DNA of 64,000 nt, taken from Colocasia esculenta. Taxonomy: Eukaryota; Streptophyta; Magnoliopsida; Alismatales; Araceae. The stretch is from assembly GCA_014218235.1 (NCBI GenBank), contig CM024761.1, positions 88,413,968 to 88,477,967 of the forward strand, in the 5' to 3' direction. The position numbers and the translations under genes are program-made. The number at the start of each line of letters is the position of its first letter. The first letter of the stretch is position 1. Of this stretch, positions 22,821 to 35,058 are shown piece after piece. Below the pieces are notes generated by a model. That model was given only the letters and a program-made list of their open reading frames with translations, was not told the DNA's origin and ran no database searches.

Positions 22821-22830
22821 CCTATAAACA
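22821..22830 (+). promoter_or_regulatory. TATA box of the solo LTR
   Basis: CTCTCCTATAAACAAACCCC follows a C/T-rich tract. It is placed as an LTR core promoter and followed by a leader-like, pyrimidine-rich region. Confidence 0.5.
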
Positions 22831-25800
22831 AACCCCTTTTGCAACAACAAGGCCCTCTCTTGGCTCTTTGCAAGGAGAAGGAGAGAAACCCTAAGCCCTG
22901 TGAGAAAACCTGAACTTTGAGAGCTCAGATCCGGCGGATTGGAGCTTCATCCGGTGATCTACAACAACTAGAAGCTAGCTTGGACATAGGAGAAGGCTTC
23001 CTCGACCTCGGACTGGAAGCTACAATACCACAGAAGACGGAGTGAAGGTGTTTTGAAGGCCTCTTGGGACTGCCCAAGGAGAGCTTCACCGCCTATTTTG
23101 ATCCCCTTGGAGGTTTTTAGAGCGGCAAGTAAACCTAGACCCTGATCCCCCACATGTCCCATTGAGTTTTAGTATTTTTGCGGATTTTTCCTTGAGTCCT
23201 GGAACCCCACATTCACCCATCTTTGGAGCTCGGTCTGTTTCTGCACAGATAGGAACTTAACGGCAAGATCCCTTGTCGTTAAGATCTCCATCCGGCGGCA
23301 TACGATGTTGCCATTAACTCATGTGAACGGCCAGACCTTGTCGTCTAGTTCATCTAGATAGAACAGAGAACTGTTCTGCCCTATATGATTATTTCTGGAA
23401 TTTGACGCATGAGGATATAATGTAAATGTTAGTGTTATATAATATAGATTATAGAATGTGTTGTGGAAATAGGGTGAATTTCTGTAAAGTGTGAATGGTT
23501 TCATTCATGGAAAATGCATGTTAGATAAGACATTGGCCATGTTCGTTTACTGTTTGCATAATTCGTGAGAAATTTGAATGCCAAAATTTAGCTAGACCAA
23601 GTGTAGGTATGTCAGTCTATGTTCTGAAATTTTGGGAATTTTCCATGCTCATGAATTTATTGCAAATTTCTGTCTTGAAAATAGAAAGCATGCATAGGTT
23701 TGTAAAGATCACCGTAAATCATATGATGTGCCGTAAATCTGGGGAAATTCAGGTGATAATATGCATGTTAGGTATAGGTCTGTAAATTGTCAAATCCAAC
23801 ATTTATGTTGTTCCTTCATGATAATTGAGTTATTGACGGCATGTGAATGAGTATTTCATTTTCTGTAAATTCTATGTAGTTCAAAAAATATGAAGATTTG
23901 CATGAGTAATCTGAACCCTGCAAGCAGTGTGTGGACAAATGTTCGCGTGATTTAGATAATAGTAGTGTATGTTGTGAAATTTCCATGCGAAAATGAGTCC
24001 TTAAAGCATGCTATTATGAGGTTGATTAATAATGTGTTTTCCAACATGATTAGCGTAAATTTATTGAGTGTTTAAACTCTGTTAATGGTAGTATCAGGAT
24101 TAGGTTTACTGAAGTTTATGTATAATCAATAGTGCATGCAAAGTGATTAAGTGACTTATGAAAATGTGTGGATAATGAGAGAAAAATGTGAATAAGTAAA
24201 TGTGTAATAATTGGGCCAAGAATGACACTGCTACCCTAGAGGCCTCGAGAGCTGTACATAGAAAAGTCCCTATGGAAGGCTCTATGTGTGAAAAGTTTGT
24301 CCCAAGGGCATTGGGGAAAACCTGGAGGTGGACAAGTACCACTAGATAGGGTGGAGAGTGCTTCTCCCGGTCTGCGCAGCCACCAAGATTCACCACTACA
24401 TTGCCTAGGTGGTGAGTATGTTATATGAGTTATGTGATATGAGTTATGTGTTATGAGTTGTGTGTTATGAGATGCGATGAGTTATGAGTATGAGACATTT
24501 GTTTGTGTCCTCTAATAGGTAGTTAGGACTATGTGTCATGGCATCCTTAAATTATTGGAATATAAGTAAGTGCATAATGATATGCAAAAGTGACATGTGA
24601 TGAGTACAAATGACAGAACATGTGATATGGAAATGAAAGAGTAAGTAACGTGAGGATTATGTGAAAAGTTAAGTAAAGGGAAAAGTTAGTGTTAATAAGA
24701 ATGTGCTTGCATGTGGAAAAACTAATATGTTAATGCGATATGTTCATGAAGTTTCATGTATTGGTTACCTTCATTTCAATATTATGTTTAGCATCATGTC
24801 ATGTAAATTATTCCATTCATGTGATAGTGCATGTAAATAAACATATTTGACCATGTTATTCGTGTACTACGAACAATAAGTATGAGAAACTACCTAATGA
24901 ATGAGATTGTGTGCGAATAAATATAACTCCATGCAACTACATTTAATTCATGTTAAAACAGCAAGTAAAGTATGGTTAGGAATGTGAAAAACATAAGAGA
25001 AAATCATTAGGTTCCATGTTAGATACGATGTCCACCTAATGTATAAATCCATGTTTGAAAACCTCATACGTGAATAATGGATTGAATGTGTATTAGACCC
25101 TTTTAATTCATGCTATACAATAAGAAATCATGTGTATGAAATGTTATGATGATAAAACAGCAAGCAAATGTGAGATTAAATATGAAAAGTAGATGTGAAG
25201 AGTCAATAGTCATCATGTTAAGTTGTTCATTTCCTTATGTCAACTTCCATGTTCTAGTTGTAAAATTTCACCATGAAACGGATTGATGTGTGGATGAATG
25301 TTTCATGTTACATGTTAGGTGTGGAGAGTATGCATAAGTGTATAACATTAGCATCCATGATTTAGAATGAATATGTGTTAGAACAAAGCATGGTTAAATG
25401 ACTTGGAAAAGTGTTGATAGCTAAAAGTATGATCCATGTCTTTTCTTGTAATTTGAAAGATAGTGTGTATTTCCTAGTGTTTAATAGCTAAATGTGAATG
25501 TGGCATGTTCGAGATTAAGTCTTTGTTTTACTTGCTGAGTCTGTGGGCTCACCCTTGCTTCGGCGTATAGGTGAGACAGGTGTTACTACTTTGGAGGAAG
25601 GCATAGCGAAGGTCGATCTATTAAAGGAGTAGCTCGCGAGGAGTAGATTTTAGTTGTACTTTCCTCAGCTTGAACAATATGTCGTATGGACAATTATTTT
25701 GGACAATGTAGTTCCATTATCATGTAACAATGTGGATGTTGTCAATTTATTTTGCTATATAGACTGTGGAATATGTGATGGTGATGGACTAAGTTGAATT

Positions 25801-25946
25801 GTTTACTTTAAACTCCACTATAGTAAATTTCTATTCACGTACTTTTCAACCTATCGGCTAGTGTTGGGTTTTATCCCACTGTAATGACGCTCTTTATAAC
25901 CGATTGAGGTTGGTATAATCGTACCGGTATGAGGAGGGTTGTTACA

Positions 25947-25951
25947 ACATG
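25947..25951. repeat. Target-site duplication ACATG, right copy
   Basis: Perfect match to 21866-21870. Confidence 0.8.
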
Positions 25952-25974
25952 ACTATATGATCTCCATTAATAGT

Positions 25975-26220
25975 CGAGCTATGTCTTGGAAACTATACAG
26001 GCTACATGATAATGTCTACATGCTACATGATAATGTTTAAATACTACATGATAATGTCTACATACTACATTATAATGTTTAAATGCTACATGATAATGTT
26101 TAAATGATACATGACCATACCTTTAGGTTACATGAACATGTTTACATACTACATGATATTGTCTACTTGTTACATGCCATTCTATATACCATATGAACTA
26201 TTTGTATGTTACATGATAAA
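25975..26220. repeat. Tandem TACATGATAATG array in the E1 LTR
   Basis: Units of about 20-26 bp (CTACATGATAATGTTTAAATG and variants) repeat about ten times. The E2 LTR has the same array at 54760-54970 with different unit composition (ACTACATGCTACATGA). Confidence 0.75.
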
Positions 26221-26905
26221 ACTCCCATGAAGTATAAATATACATGAATTGAGAATGTCATATGATAAATGATTTAGTTATGAGTGTTCATGTACTTGTT
26301 AAATGATTATTAGTGATACTTTTGGAGTTTTGGACAATGATTGATAAATAATTTAAAATACACCGATAGGAAGAAGTTATATACTGAAAAGCCCATGTGA
26401 TTGGAATATGCATATCATGTTTTAAAAGTAACTATAGGATAGATCTTGAACTGTCATTCCTTGTTGCTTGCTTAGTCTTGTAGACACACACTTGATTAAC
26501 CTTTCATGGGAGGCTTAGGACATTGGCACAGAGGAGTTAGTCCACATTGACTCAGAGCGTGAGGACGTGGAGGCTTAGATTGTTGTTGTGAGAGTGTTGA
26601 TTGAGTGAACTTGTATATGAGAATAAGTTTTAATTTGAATAATGTTTTATTTTTTGGTCATGTGGACTTGCTATTATTGGATTATTGTAGTTACTTTCTT
26701 TATGCCTTAGACTTGGTATTTGAATACAATGTTGATGGAAATGACACTTATCTTTCCATTACTATAAATGTTGATATATTACTCACCATTTATGTATTAC
26801 CCAACCTAAACCAACTATGTATGGATGTTTCCACTGTAGCGCCACCCTTGGACCCGACGTGAGTTGGTACAACTATACCATGTCTAAGAGGGGAGTTACA
26901 GAGAT

Positions 26906-26917
26906 TGGTATCAGAGC
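26906..26917 (+). other. Primer-binding site of E1
   Basis: TGGTATCAGAGC, five bases after the LTR end, is an exact match to the complement of plant initiator-Met tRNA. Confidence 0.9.
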
Positions 26918-27045
26918 ATTCCAAGTTGAGTATATATATCAATAAAGTATCAACATTGTATTCACATCCCTAAGTCTGTATAAAGAACAAGTCCAAGATT
27001 AATTAGTATAATAGGTGATTGAAATAAATGTCTGTTTTGCATATT

Positions 27046-27628
27046 ATGGCTAGCCATGGGCGTAAAGAAGCAGTTTCTACCCAAGGTGATGAGACAACTA
27101 GGGACTAGACGACACCAGATCAGCAGGCATCGGATCAGCCGGGCATACTTTTACCAGCTCCACCGCCACTGGTGGACTATGGGGCATTGATGCAAGGACT
27201 TGTGCATGCCATGCAGACCCAGGCATAGACCGCAGCTACCTTGCAAGTGCCAGTGCAGGCCCAAGTTTGTATTTTGAGGGTAATTTTGAGGTTGTGATTT
27301 GAAGAGTCTAACTAATAGACTAGGTTGGATGTAGGCACAGGCTCTTGTGCATGAGGCAGGCATTGGGGGTGCATCATTGATGGAGCAGTTTAGATGGATG
27401 GTTCCACCCTATTTTAATGGGGAGAGTGACCCAATCATAGCAGAGAACTAGTTGCGTGAGACGGAGAAGATCTTTAGTGCTATATGCTATGCAGAAGAGG
27501 AGCAGGTGACTCTAGCTACCTATATGCTACAGGTAATGGAAATCCTTGAGAGTTCTGTGTTGCTTTTAAAGGCACACTTAGAATTGCTTACTTTCTTTAG
27601 TACGAGAGAGCCGACGTGTGGTGGTCGT
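27046..27628 (+). pseudogene. gag: E1 gag, 5' part, with two introns
   Basis: ATG at 27046 opens MASHGRKEAVSTQGDETTRD. Exon 1 ends at 27264, and a 70-bp GT..AG intron (27265-27334) contains the branch-like CTAACTAAT. Exon 2 (27335-27532, exactly 66 codons) has the gag core FRWMVPPYFNGESDPIIAEN and EKIFSAICYAEEEQVTLATY. A second 68-bp intron (27533-27600) ends CTTACTTTCTTTAG. Exon 3 begins YERADVWWSL and is cut at 27628 by the Sirevirus. Splicing keeps phase 0 at both junctions; unspliced, both introns hit stops. Three point stops (27106, 27229, 27453) show decay. The sequence continues at 50957. Confidence 0.8.
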
Positions 27629-30028
27629 TGATGATCAGTCCATCTCCATATAATTTGTTATTTATTATATGTATTTTTGGTGATTAACAAAACCCTGAAT
27701 ATTATTTGCTAACATCATTTTTTGAAGTTTATCAATACGGAGTAATTCAAACAAATCAGTAAGTTGTCTACACTCACTGTTCTGTGAAGTTCATTACATA
27801 TGTTTTTTTCTAAGTATACATCGACTTCCATGTGATAGCTCGCAACGATTACGGTTTCACTTAAACAACGACTTCCTTGGTAGAACATCGATTTCCCTCA
27901 AACACCGATTTCGGTTCTACATCGACTTCATACTTAAACAACAATTTCCTCAGTAGAACATCGATTTCGGTTCTACATCGACTTCACTTAAGCAATGATT
28001 TCCTCAGTAGAACATCGATTTTAAACATCAACTTCATTTCTACATCGACTTCATACTTAAACAACAATTTCCTTAGTAGAACAACAATTTCGGTTCTACA
28101 TCGACTTCACTTAAACAACGATTTCCACAGTAGAACATCGATTTTGAACATTGACTTCGTTTCTACATCGACTTCATACTTAACAATGATTGCTTTAGTA
28201 GAACATCAATTTCGTTGCTACATCGACTTCGTTTCACCTAAACATTGATTTCAGTAGAACATCGACTTCATGTGAAACAATGACCTTATTAGAACAACGA
28301 CTTTGTTTCTACAACGATTTCACTTAAACATCGATTTTGGTAGAGCATCGACTTCATGTGAAACAACGACTTTACTAGAACAACAACTTCATTTCTACAA
28401 TGATTTCACTTAAACGTCGATTTCAGTAGAACATCGACTTCATGTGAAACAACGACTTTACTAGAACAATGACTTCATTTCAAACAATGATTTCATCTGC
28501 ACATCAATTTCAGTTAAACAACGATTTCATCTGCATATCGATTTCAGTTCAACAACGATTTCGTTTAAATAACGATTTCAGGACAACAATGACTTCAGTT
28601 AAACAACGACTTTGTATAGTACATCGATTTCATTACATTCACATATGGATTATGTTCACATCGACTTTGTTTCAACATGGATTACATTATCACATGGATT
28701 ATGGTTAGAACATCAATTTCATATCCACAATGAATCTCTCTGATCACAGACTGTCTCCAAACATCAACTCTCTTTTAATAACGATTATGTTTTAAACAGC
28801 TGTTGAATAATCCTATTTAAATTCTTTTCAGACATTCTTAAATTACATTCCACATGATATTCAAATATATTTTCAAATCTCTATGGATTTCAAGTCTTCC
28901 CACAAATCATGTTGTATCCTGTTCTCTCTAACATTTATTGTGTTGCTACAATATCTCTGCACGATATATCTCTTGTTTACCACATTCATGTCACATAAAG
29001 TAATGCTTTATATGTCGACAGAATGGAATTTCATTTTCAGTATATCTTCTTAAAGCACGACTACTAACGTTGACTGACAGTTTAGACAAAGATGAGCTGT
29101 CTATGCTTCAGCATTTATGGTGTGCAGGGTTCCGGTAGAAACATACGTTACAACGTTGGACCTGTCAACCTGACAGAAGCAAGAAGAGATTCAGCTATTC
29201 TTCCTCTGGGTAAGTTTCTATTCCAGCATTTAATGGCTGCAGGTTCTTTTGCTCCATACCTTGGACTAGACACTCCAACGTGCATGAAGATGTGAGACAA
29301 CGGATACTTTAACGGTCAAAATCTTTCAAAGAAGATAAATAGAAGACTAGTGACTCCATGAAGAACACCTCTTGAATCCTGAAGAATTTTCGAATAGCTT
29401 GAAGATCTTAGTCACCCAAAAGAAAGAAGAGCTTGCTCATCCACTCAAACAGTCTTTAGCTCTTAGCTCTCCACAGAAACCTGTTTAGCCTTTGAGAGCT
29501 TGTGTAGATCTGAGAGAGTTCATTGTGTGATAATCTGTCTCTTAGACTTTGCCTCAGATCAAGCAGTTTCTATAAGCTTGGTCTAGGGGCCTTCCACTCT
29601 CTACTCATTTGCTCTTGACTATTCCTCTTCAGTTGTGCGGAAAAGACCTGTTGTTAAGTGGTTGGTTATTCCCTTTGGTAAGAAGGAAGACCTGTTGCAT
29701 CAGGTGGGTTAGTGCCTCTTCGAGTAGAGAAGAGAAGGCCAGCTGCGGCTAGATGTGTAAGTGTCCTTAAGGGGGACTGTACCCTTGCTTAGTGAAATCT
29801 CAAGTTGTTGCTTGGGGACCGGACGTAGGACTCCTTGTGATAGGAGATCCGAACCAGGATAAAATTCATGTTGTCTGTGTGATTGATCTTTTTGTGTTTG
29901 CTTTACACTAACTCTAACCATCAAAGTTAGTGTCTTCTGTCAAAGCATTTTTATTTACAAGATTATTCTAAAAGAAAATTTTAGCAATCCATTCACCCCC
30001 CCCCTCTAGGCTTGCTATCTGGGCAACA
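27629..30028 (+). repeat. Sirevirus 5' LTR
   Basis: Starts TGATGATCAGTCC and ends GCTATCTGGGCAACA. 2,400 bp versus 2,492 bp for the 3' LTR (48460-50951), with which it is collinear. The U5-like end (TTAAGGGGGACTGTACCC and AACCAGGATAAA) also matches the minus-strand copia LTRs at 40134 and 44241, so both elements belong to related lineages. The reading frames at 29092-29295 and 29709-29924 are LTR sequence, not genes. Confidence 0.9.
27815..28740. repeat. Dense array of AACATCGATTTC / ACATCGACTTC words (5' LTR)
   Basis: More than 40 occurrences of a degenerate 11-12-bp core (A-C-ATCGA-TTC and A-C-AACGA-TTC), spaced about 15-25 bp in one orientation, with higher-order blocks such as TTCGGTTCTACATCGACTTC. 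The matching array in the 3' LTR is 48640-49665. The open frame through it is incidental. Confidence 0.9.
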
Positions 30029-30030
30029 AG

Positions 30031-30043
30031 TGGTATCAGAGCC
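30031..30043 (+). other. Primer-binding site of the Sirevirus
   Basis: TGGTATCAGAGCC, two bases after the LTR end CAACA, an exact tRNA-iMet complement. Confidence 0.92.
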
Positions 30044-30089
30044 TAGTCTCTTTGAGTAGTAGATCTCACGATCTGAAGAGCAAAGATAA

Positions 30090-31860
30090 ATGGCAGCCCT
30101 AGGTCATGCAGAAGGACAATCCGTCAACAGACCTCCTCTATTCGATGGTGAACACTATCACTACTGGAAGACAAGGATGGAGTTCTTCTTTCAAGGACTT
30201 GATTTTCAGCTATGGATAATAATCAAAGAAGGAGATCTCAAGGTAACTAACAGTAAAGACAAATGGACAGATGAAGATAAGAAGAAGCTGTCCCAAAACA
30301 ACAAAGCAAAGAGTATACTATGTTGCTCTCTAAGCAAGAAAGAGTTCACAGAATATCAGTATGTAAATCAGCCAAAGAGATGTGGGACAAGCTGAGGCTC
30401 ACACATGAAGGAACTGATAAGGTAAAGGAAACAAAAATTGATATATTGGTAGCTAAATATGAGAGGTTTCAAATGCAGTCTAGAGAGTCCATCTCCCAAA
30501 TGTACAGTCGCTTCACAGACATTACCAGCGGACTTGCTGGGCTAGGAAAGACGTATGAGACTGGAGACATGGTAAGAAAGATATTAAGATCTCTACCAAC
30601 AACATGGACTCCAAAGGTAACAGCAATAGAAGAAGCCAATGATCTCAGAAGAATGCCCCTCGAAAAACTCATTGGGACCTTAATGGCTCATGAGATAAAT
30701 ATGGAAAGGCTGGAAGAATCCTCCAGCAAGAAGAAGCACAACAATGCTCTCAAGGCCACAGAAGACACCTCTGAGGGCAAATCAGAAAGTGGTAAGAGTA
30801 AAGAGAGTAGTGAAGATGAAGAAGCCTTTCTCTCCAGATGACTGCAACGCATTTTAGCTAAGATGAAATACCAGTTAAGAAGAAGGTATTTCAAGAAAGG
30901 TAGAGAATTCAAAAGATCTGAAGGCAAGGAAGTCAAGAGATCTGAACCTATATGCTATGAGTGCAAGAAGCCTAGACACCTCAAAGCTGAGTGTCCAGAA
31001 CTGAAGAAGACGGAGTTCAAAAAAAAAGGACAACAAAGAAATTTAAGAAGTACAAGAAGAAAGCCATGGCTGCTGTTTGAAAAAATGAAAGTGACTCAGA
31101 CAGTGAGTCTAGCTCCAGCGAAGAAGAAGAGGAAAAGGCCAACTTGCCTTCATGGCAAATATCGATGACAAGGTAACTACTGACTCATCTTTTACATCTT
31201 GCAATGAATTTGATTTTGATAGCTTAGAAGATGTTGTTAATGAGTTTACAGTAAATATAAGACGTTTGTAAGCAATTAAAATCTGTCAAGAAAAATTATG
31301 CATGCCTTGAAATAACCAACTCGGATTTAAAATCTAAAACTGAACAACTAGAAAATAAATTTCTAAACTAAAAGAAGAATGAACCACTATGTGAAGATGT
31401 AAAAATGAAAATGAAAAGATATCAAGTTTAGAAAGTCAGGAACCATTAGTGAACTTAAAAATGAATTAATACACTAACAAAAGATAATGATACTTGACTG
31501 CAACAGTTGAAAAATTTACAAATGGTAAATCCTCATTAATATTAAAAGGAGCAAGAAGATTAGGAAATAAAAAATATGGTTTAGGATATACTCTACCTGA
31601 TAATGAAGAAACAATTATTCATCCTAAAATTTATCTAACGTAAAATTCTTAGCTGAACAAAATCCTAACTATAAATCAAATAATAATAAAAATAATAAGC
31701 CAACCAAGATAATAAACAATATCTCTTGCTGCACTCATTGCAACAAACTAGGTCATACTAAAATAACCTGTACAACCAAGCACCTAAAATGGATTCCGAA
31801 ACGAAATTGTTAAGAAGCTAACCAACTAGGACCAAAAAGAACTTGGGTACCTAAATCTCA
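30090..31860 (+). pseudogene. gag: Sirevirus gag (capsid and zinc knuckles)
   Basis: ATG at 30090 begins MAALGHAEGQSVNRPPLFDG and the copia gag landmark YHYWKTRMEFFFQ follows. A one-base frameshift lies near 30365, after which KSAKEMWDKLRLTHEGTDKV and LMAHEINMERLEES read on to 30841. A CCHC zinc knuckle CYECKKPRHLKAEC is at 30953-30994. The C-terminal part (31170-31800) is badly degraded, but a second knuckle CTHCNKLGHTKITC is readable near 31730 and a PKRTWVPKS tail at about 31835-31860. The protein would form the retroelement particle. The 43608-42415 gag of the nested minus-strand element aligns to the same domains. Confidence 0.85.
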
Positions 31861-31869
31861 TTGACTTAT

Positions 31870-32125
31870 TACAGGGAAGCCTTAGAGCATTAAAGTGGTA
31901 CCTGGATAGTGGGTGCTCAAGACATATGATAGGCAACAAAAGACTGTTCTCGTATATCAAAGATGAAGAAGGTACAGTAACCTATGGTGATAATGGCAAA
32001 GGGTCAGTAATTGGTTGTGGATCAATTGGAAGCCGATATAAAATTCTGATAGAAGATGTTCTATGCGTCAAAGGACTCAAGCACCTAATTAGCATCAGTC
32101 AACTATGCGACAAGGGTCATTAGAT
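31870..32125 (+). pseudogene. pol: Sirevirus aspartic protease
   Basis: WYLDSGCSRHMIGNKRLF (from about 31893) has the copia protease active site DSG. The conserved VTYGDNGKGSVIGCGSIG and IEDVLCVKGLKHLISISQLC blocks follow, then the stop after CDKGH (TAG at 32121). It would process the polyprotein. The frame continues past the stop into the integrase N-terminus, so this is one broken pol frame rather than a separate gene. Confidence 0.8.
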
Positions 32126-33490
32126 CAAGTTTTAGTAATCAAAATGTCTGATCATTAAGGATGGAACAACCATTTTTGAAGCCTGCAAATAGAAAAATCT
32201 ATAGGTACTACATCTAGAAGAGTTGAAGGATCAAGATGTCTGCCTAGCAGCAAGCAAATATAGAATGCTAAACTTTGGCACAGAAGATTAGGTCATTGCA
32301 GCTTATATGGAATCAGAAAACTCATCGAATATGATCTAGTGGAAGGTCCACCGAAGATAAATTCAAGAGTAGACAACATCTGTGAATCATGTGCAAAAGG
32401 AAAGCATGCAAGATCCTCTTTCAAATCCAAGACAGCGGTCACTACCTCCAAACCTCTAAATCTTCTTCATATGGACTTGTTTGGACCAATGAGAACAACT
32501 AGTTTGGGAGGAATGAATTTCAGATTTGTTATAGTTAATGATTATTCCAGATTTACTTGGGTATCATTTCTTGAGCATAAAGATGACACACTTGACAGGT
32601 TTGTAAAGTTCAATAAGTTAGTTCAGAAAGATAAGAAGTTCAATATCATAAGTATCCGATCAGATCATGGAGGAGAGTTTCAGAATGATAGGTTTGCAGA
32701 ATTTTGTGATGATCTGAGGATTGAACACAATTTCTCAGCACCAAGAACCCCACAACAAAATGGAGTAGCTGAGAGGAAGAATAGAACACTTTTGGATATG
32801 GCAAGAATAATGTTATCTGAATACAATCTTCCAAGATATTTCTAGGCAAAAGCTATAAATACAGCTTGTTACATAATTAATAGAGTCATGATCAAACCAA
32901 TTTTGAAGAAGACTGCATACGAACTATACAAGCGAAAGAAGCCCAAGATCAGTCATCTCAAAACATTTGGATGCCCATGCTTCATTCACAATAATGGTAA
33001 GAGAGACATTGGTAAGTTGGATCCCAAATATGATGAAGGTATTTTTATGGGGTACACTTCTAAACCTAAAGGTTATAGAGTTTTTAATAAGAGAAGTTTA
33101 TTAATTGATCAAACTGTGCATGTTATTTTTGATGAGTCTAACCCTTCCTTGAGAAAGGAAATTGGTAGTGATGATGAAGATACAGAAAACATTTCCAAAA
33201 AACTGAAAGATACAACCATTAAAGATGATGAAGATCCACCCTTGGAAGAACTGCAACAGAAGGATATCATTCATGATGATCTTCCAAAGGAATGGAGCTA
33301 CAAAAAGGATCACCCAATACATAACATCATTGGAGATCCATCAGCTGGGGTAAGAACAAGAGGTAATATTATTCCTTGTGATTATTTAGCATTTGTATCT
33401 CAAATAGAGCCGAAGACAGTCAAAGAAGCAGTGTCTGATGAATCTTGGATTTTAGCCATGCAAGATGAACTTAATCAGTTTAGGAGAAAT
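32126..33490 (+). pseudogene. pol: Sirevirus integrase
   Basis: GAG-pre-integrase zinc finger WHRRLGHC (about 32276) pairs with ICESCAKGKH (about 32380). The catalytic core shows LHMDLFGP, IRSDHGGEF and PQQNGVAERKN, so all three DDE residues are present. A TGG-to-TAG stop at 32843 interrupts PRYF-AKAINTACY. The C-terminal part has KPKISHLKTFGCPCFIHN and DPKYDEGIFMGYTSKPKGYR. It would insert the cDNA into the genome. The two halves (32339-32845 and 32888-33499) are otherwise intact. Confidence 0.85.
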
Positions 33491-33493
33491 CAG

Positions 33494-34930
33494 GTCTAGT
33501 CCCTTGTTCCGAGATGATCAGATCATCATGTGATTGGCACCAAATGGGTGTTCAGGAACAAGTTGGATGAAGCTGGTGTTATCACTAGAAACAAGGCTAG
33601 ACTGGTTGCTCAAGGCTATTTCCAAGAGGAAGGCATAGATTTCGATGAAACCTATGCACTAGTAGCTAAACTAGAGGCTATTCGAACATTGCTTGCTTAT
33701 GCATTTGCTTTAGATTTAAAACTTTTTCAAATGGATGTGAAATCAATATTTTTAAATTATTTTATAAAGGAGGAAGTTTATGTGGAACAGCCTCCTGGTT
33801 TTGATGATTCAGATTTTCCAAATCATGCTTTCAAATTGCATAAAGCATTATATGGTTTGAAACAAGCACCTAGAGCATGGTATGAAAGACTTAGTGCATT
33901 CTTACTAAATCATAGGTTTATTAGAGGACAGGTAGATAGCACATTATTCATTAAATCAAATGTCGAAAATATATTACTTGTGAAAATCTATGTAGATGAT
34001 ATTATTTTCAGATCTACTGATGAATCTCTGTGCAAGTATTTTGAAAAGCTCATGCAGGGAGAATTTGAGATGAGCATGATAGGTGAACCCAACTACTTTC
34101 TTGAATTACAAATCAAGCAAAACAATGAAGGAACTCATATTTGTGAAAATAAATACACCAAGGAACTGTTAAAGAAATTCAGATTTGAGAATGCTAAACC
34201 ACTGTCCACTCCCATGAGCACATCCACCAGGTTAGACAGTGATCCGGGAGGTAAGAAAGTTGATCATAAACTTTATAGAGGTATGATTGGTTCATTGCTT
34301 TATCTAACAGCTAGTAGATCTGATATTTTATTTAGTCTATGTATGTGTGCAAGATATCAATCTGATCCTAAGGAATCTCATTTAATATATGTTAAAAGGA
34401 TCTTTAGATATTTAGCTAAAACTCATAACTTAGGTCTATGGTATCCTAAATCCTGTGAAACTAGTTTAATTGGATATTCAGATGCTGACTATGTTGGATG
34501 CAAAGTGGATAGAAAAAGCACCAGTGGTGGTTGTCAATTTCTTTCAGGATGCTTGATCTCATGGTCTTCAAAGAAATAAAACTCTGTAGCTCTATCAACA
34601 GCTGAAGCTGAATATGTAGCCGTTGGGAGCTGTTGCACTCAACTCTTATGGATCAAACAACAACTTGAAGACTATGGACTGCACATCAAGACCATTCCAT
34701 TGTTGTGTGACAACACAAGTGCCATAAATCTAACAAAAAATCCAGTGCAGCACTCAAGGACGAAACATATTGAGGTTCGATATCATTTTATTAAAGATCA
34801 TGTAGCAAATGGTAATATTCGTATTTCATTTGTAGATACACAAAATCAGTTAGTAGATATCTTTACAAAAGCCTTACCTGAAGAGAGATTTACGTCTCTT
34901 AGAAGGGAACTAGGCATGTGCAATTTGTAA
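33494..34930 (+). pseudogene. pol: Sirevirus reverse transcriptase and RNase H
   Basis: After a TGG-to-TAG stop at 33497, GTKWVFRNKLDE opens the RVT_2 domain. Motifs: ARLVAQGYFQEEGIDFDETY, LFQMDVKSIFLN, LYGLKQAPRAWYERL and the catalytic YVDD at 33989-34000. RNase H follows with YSDADYVGCKVDRKSTSGG, STAEAEYVAVGSC and LLCDNTSAINLTKNP. A single CAA-to-TAA stop (34577) splits it. The pol frame ends RRELGMCNL at 34930. Only four nonsense changes separate this from an open frame over 3 kb. Confidence 0.9.
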
Positions 34931-35058
34931 CAGATATATTTTTACATAACTGAAATAAAATAATAATTTTAGAATAAGAGTCATCCTTCCCCGCTAGACT
35001 TAAGTAAACCCATTACCTTTTGCATTATTATCTCCTATTTTGTCGTTATCCACATTAA

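Larger units (their letters stand above)
21871..25946 (+). mobile_element. Solo LTR (same family as chromovirus E4) nested in the E1 LTR
   Basis: Starts TGTTAGACCCCGAA and ends GAGGAGGGTTGTTACA. It is flanked by the 5-bp duplicate ACATG and has no internal coding sequence. Its body matches the E4 LTR in reverse: GAACTTAACGGCAAGATCCC at 23245 versus the complement of 61165-61200, and GTACCGGTATGAGGAGGGTT at 25921 versus the complement at 59040-59060. A plus-strand TATA box CCTATAAACAAACCCC is at 22821. It is longer than the E4 LTR (4.08 versus 2.67 kb), partly because the start motif occurs three times. Confidence 0.85.
19922..26900 (+). mobile_element. E1 5' LTR (gypsy), split by a solo LTR
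   Basis: Starts TGTAGTACCC and ends GAGGGGAGTTACA at 26900, directly before the primer-binding site. Excluding the nested insertion and one target duplicate it is about 2.9 kb, matching the 2.85-kb LTR of E2 (52787-55637) along its length. Shared landmarks: TTGACGTTAACCTGACTTGC (about 20195 and 53054), CATGGAACTA..CATGGAATGCCCCTAT (about 21674 and 54529), TTTGCCTAGGTGATAAGT (21841 and 54695). E1 is the outermost plus-strand element and spans the nest to at least 52786. Confidence 0.85.

Noticed and set aside
27877..28248. 123-codon reading frame with NNNFLSRTSISVLHRLHL-type repeats
   Set aside because: It is the translated ATCGATTTC array of the Sirevirus LTR; the matching 3' LTR array has no such frame.
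29709..29924. Minus-strand 71-codon reading frame also present at 50632-50847
   Set aside because: Its recurrence is due to the LTR pair, and it is antisense U5 sequence, not a gene.
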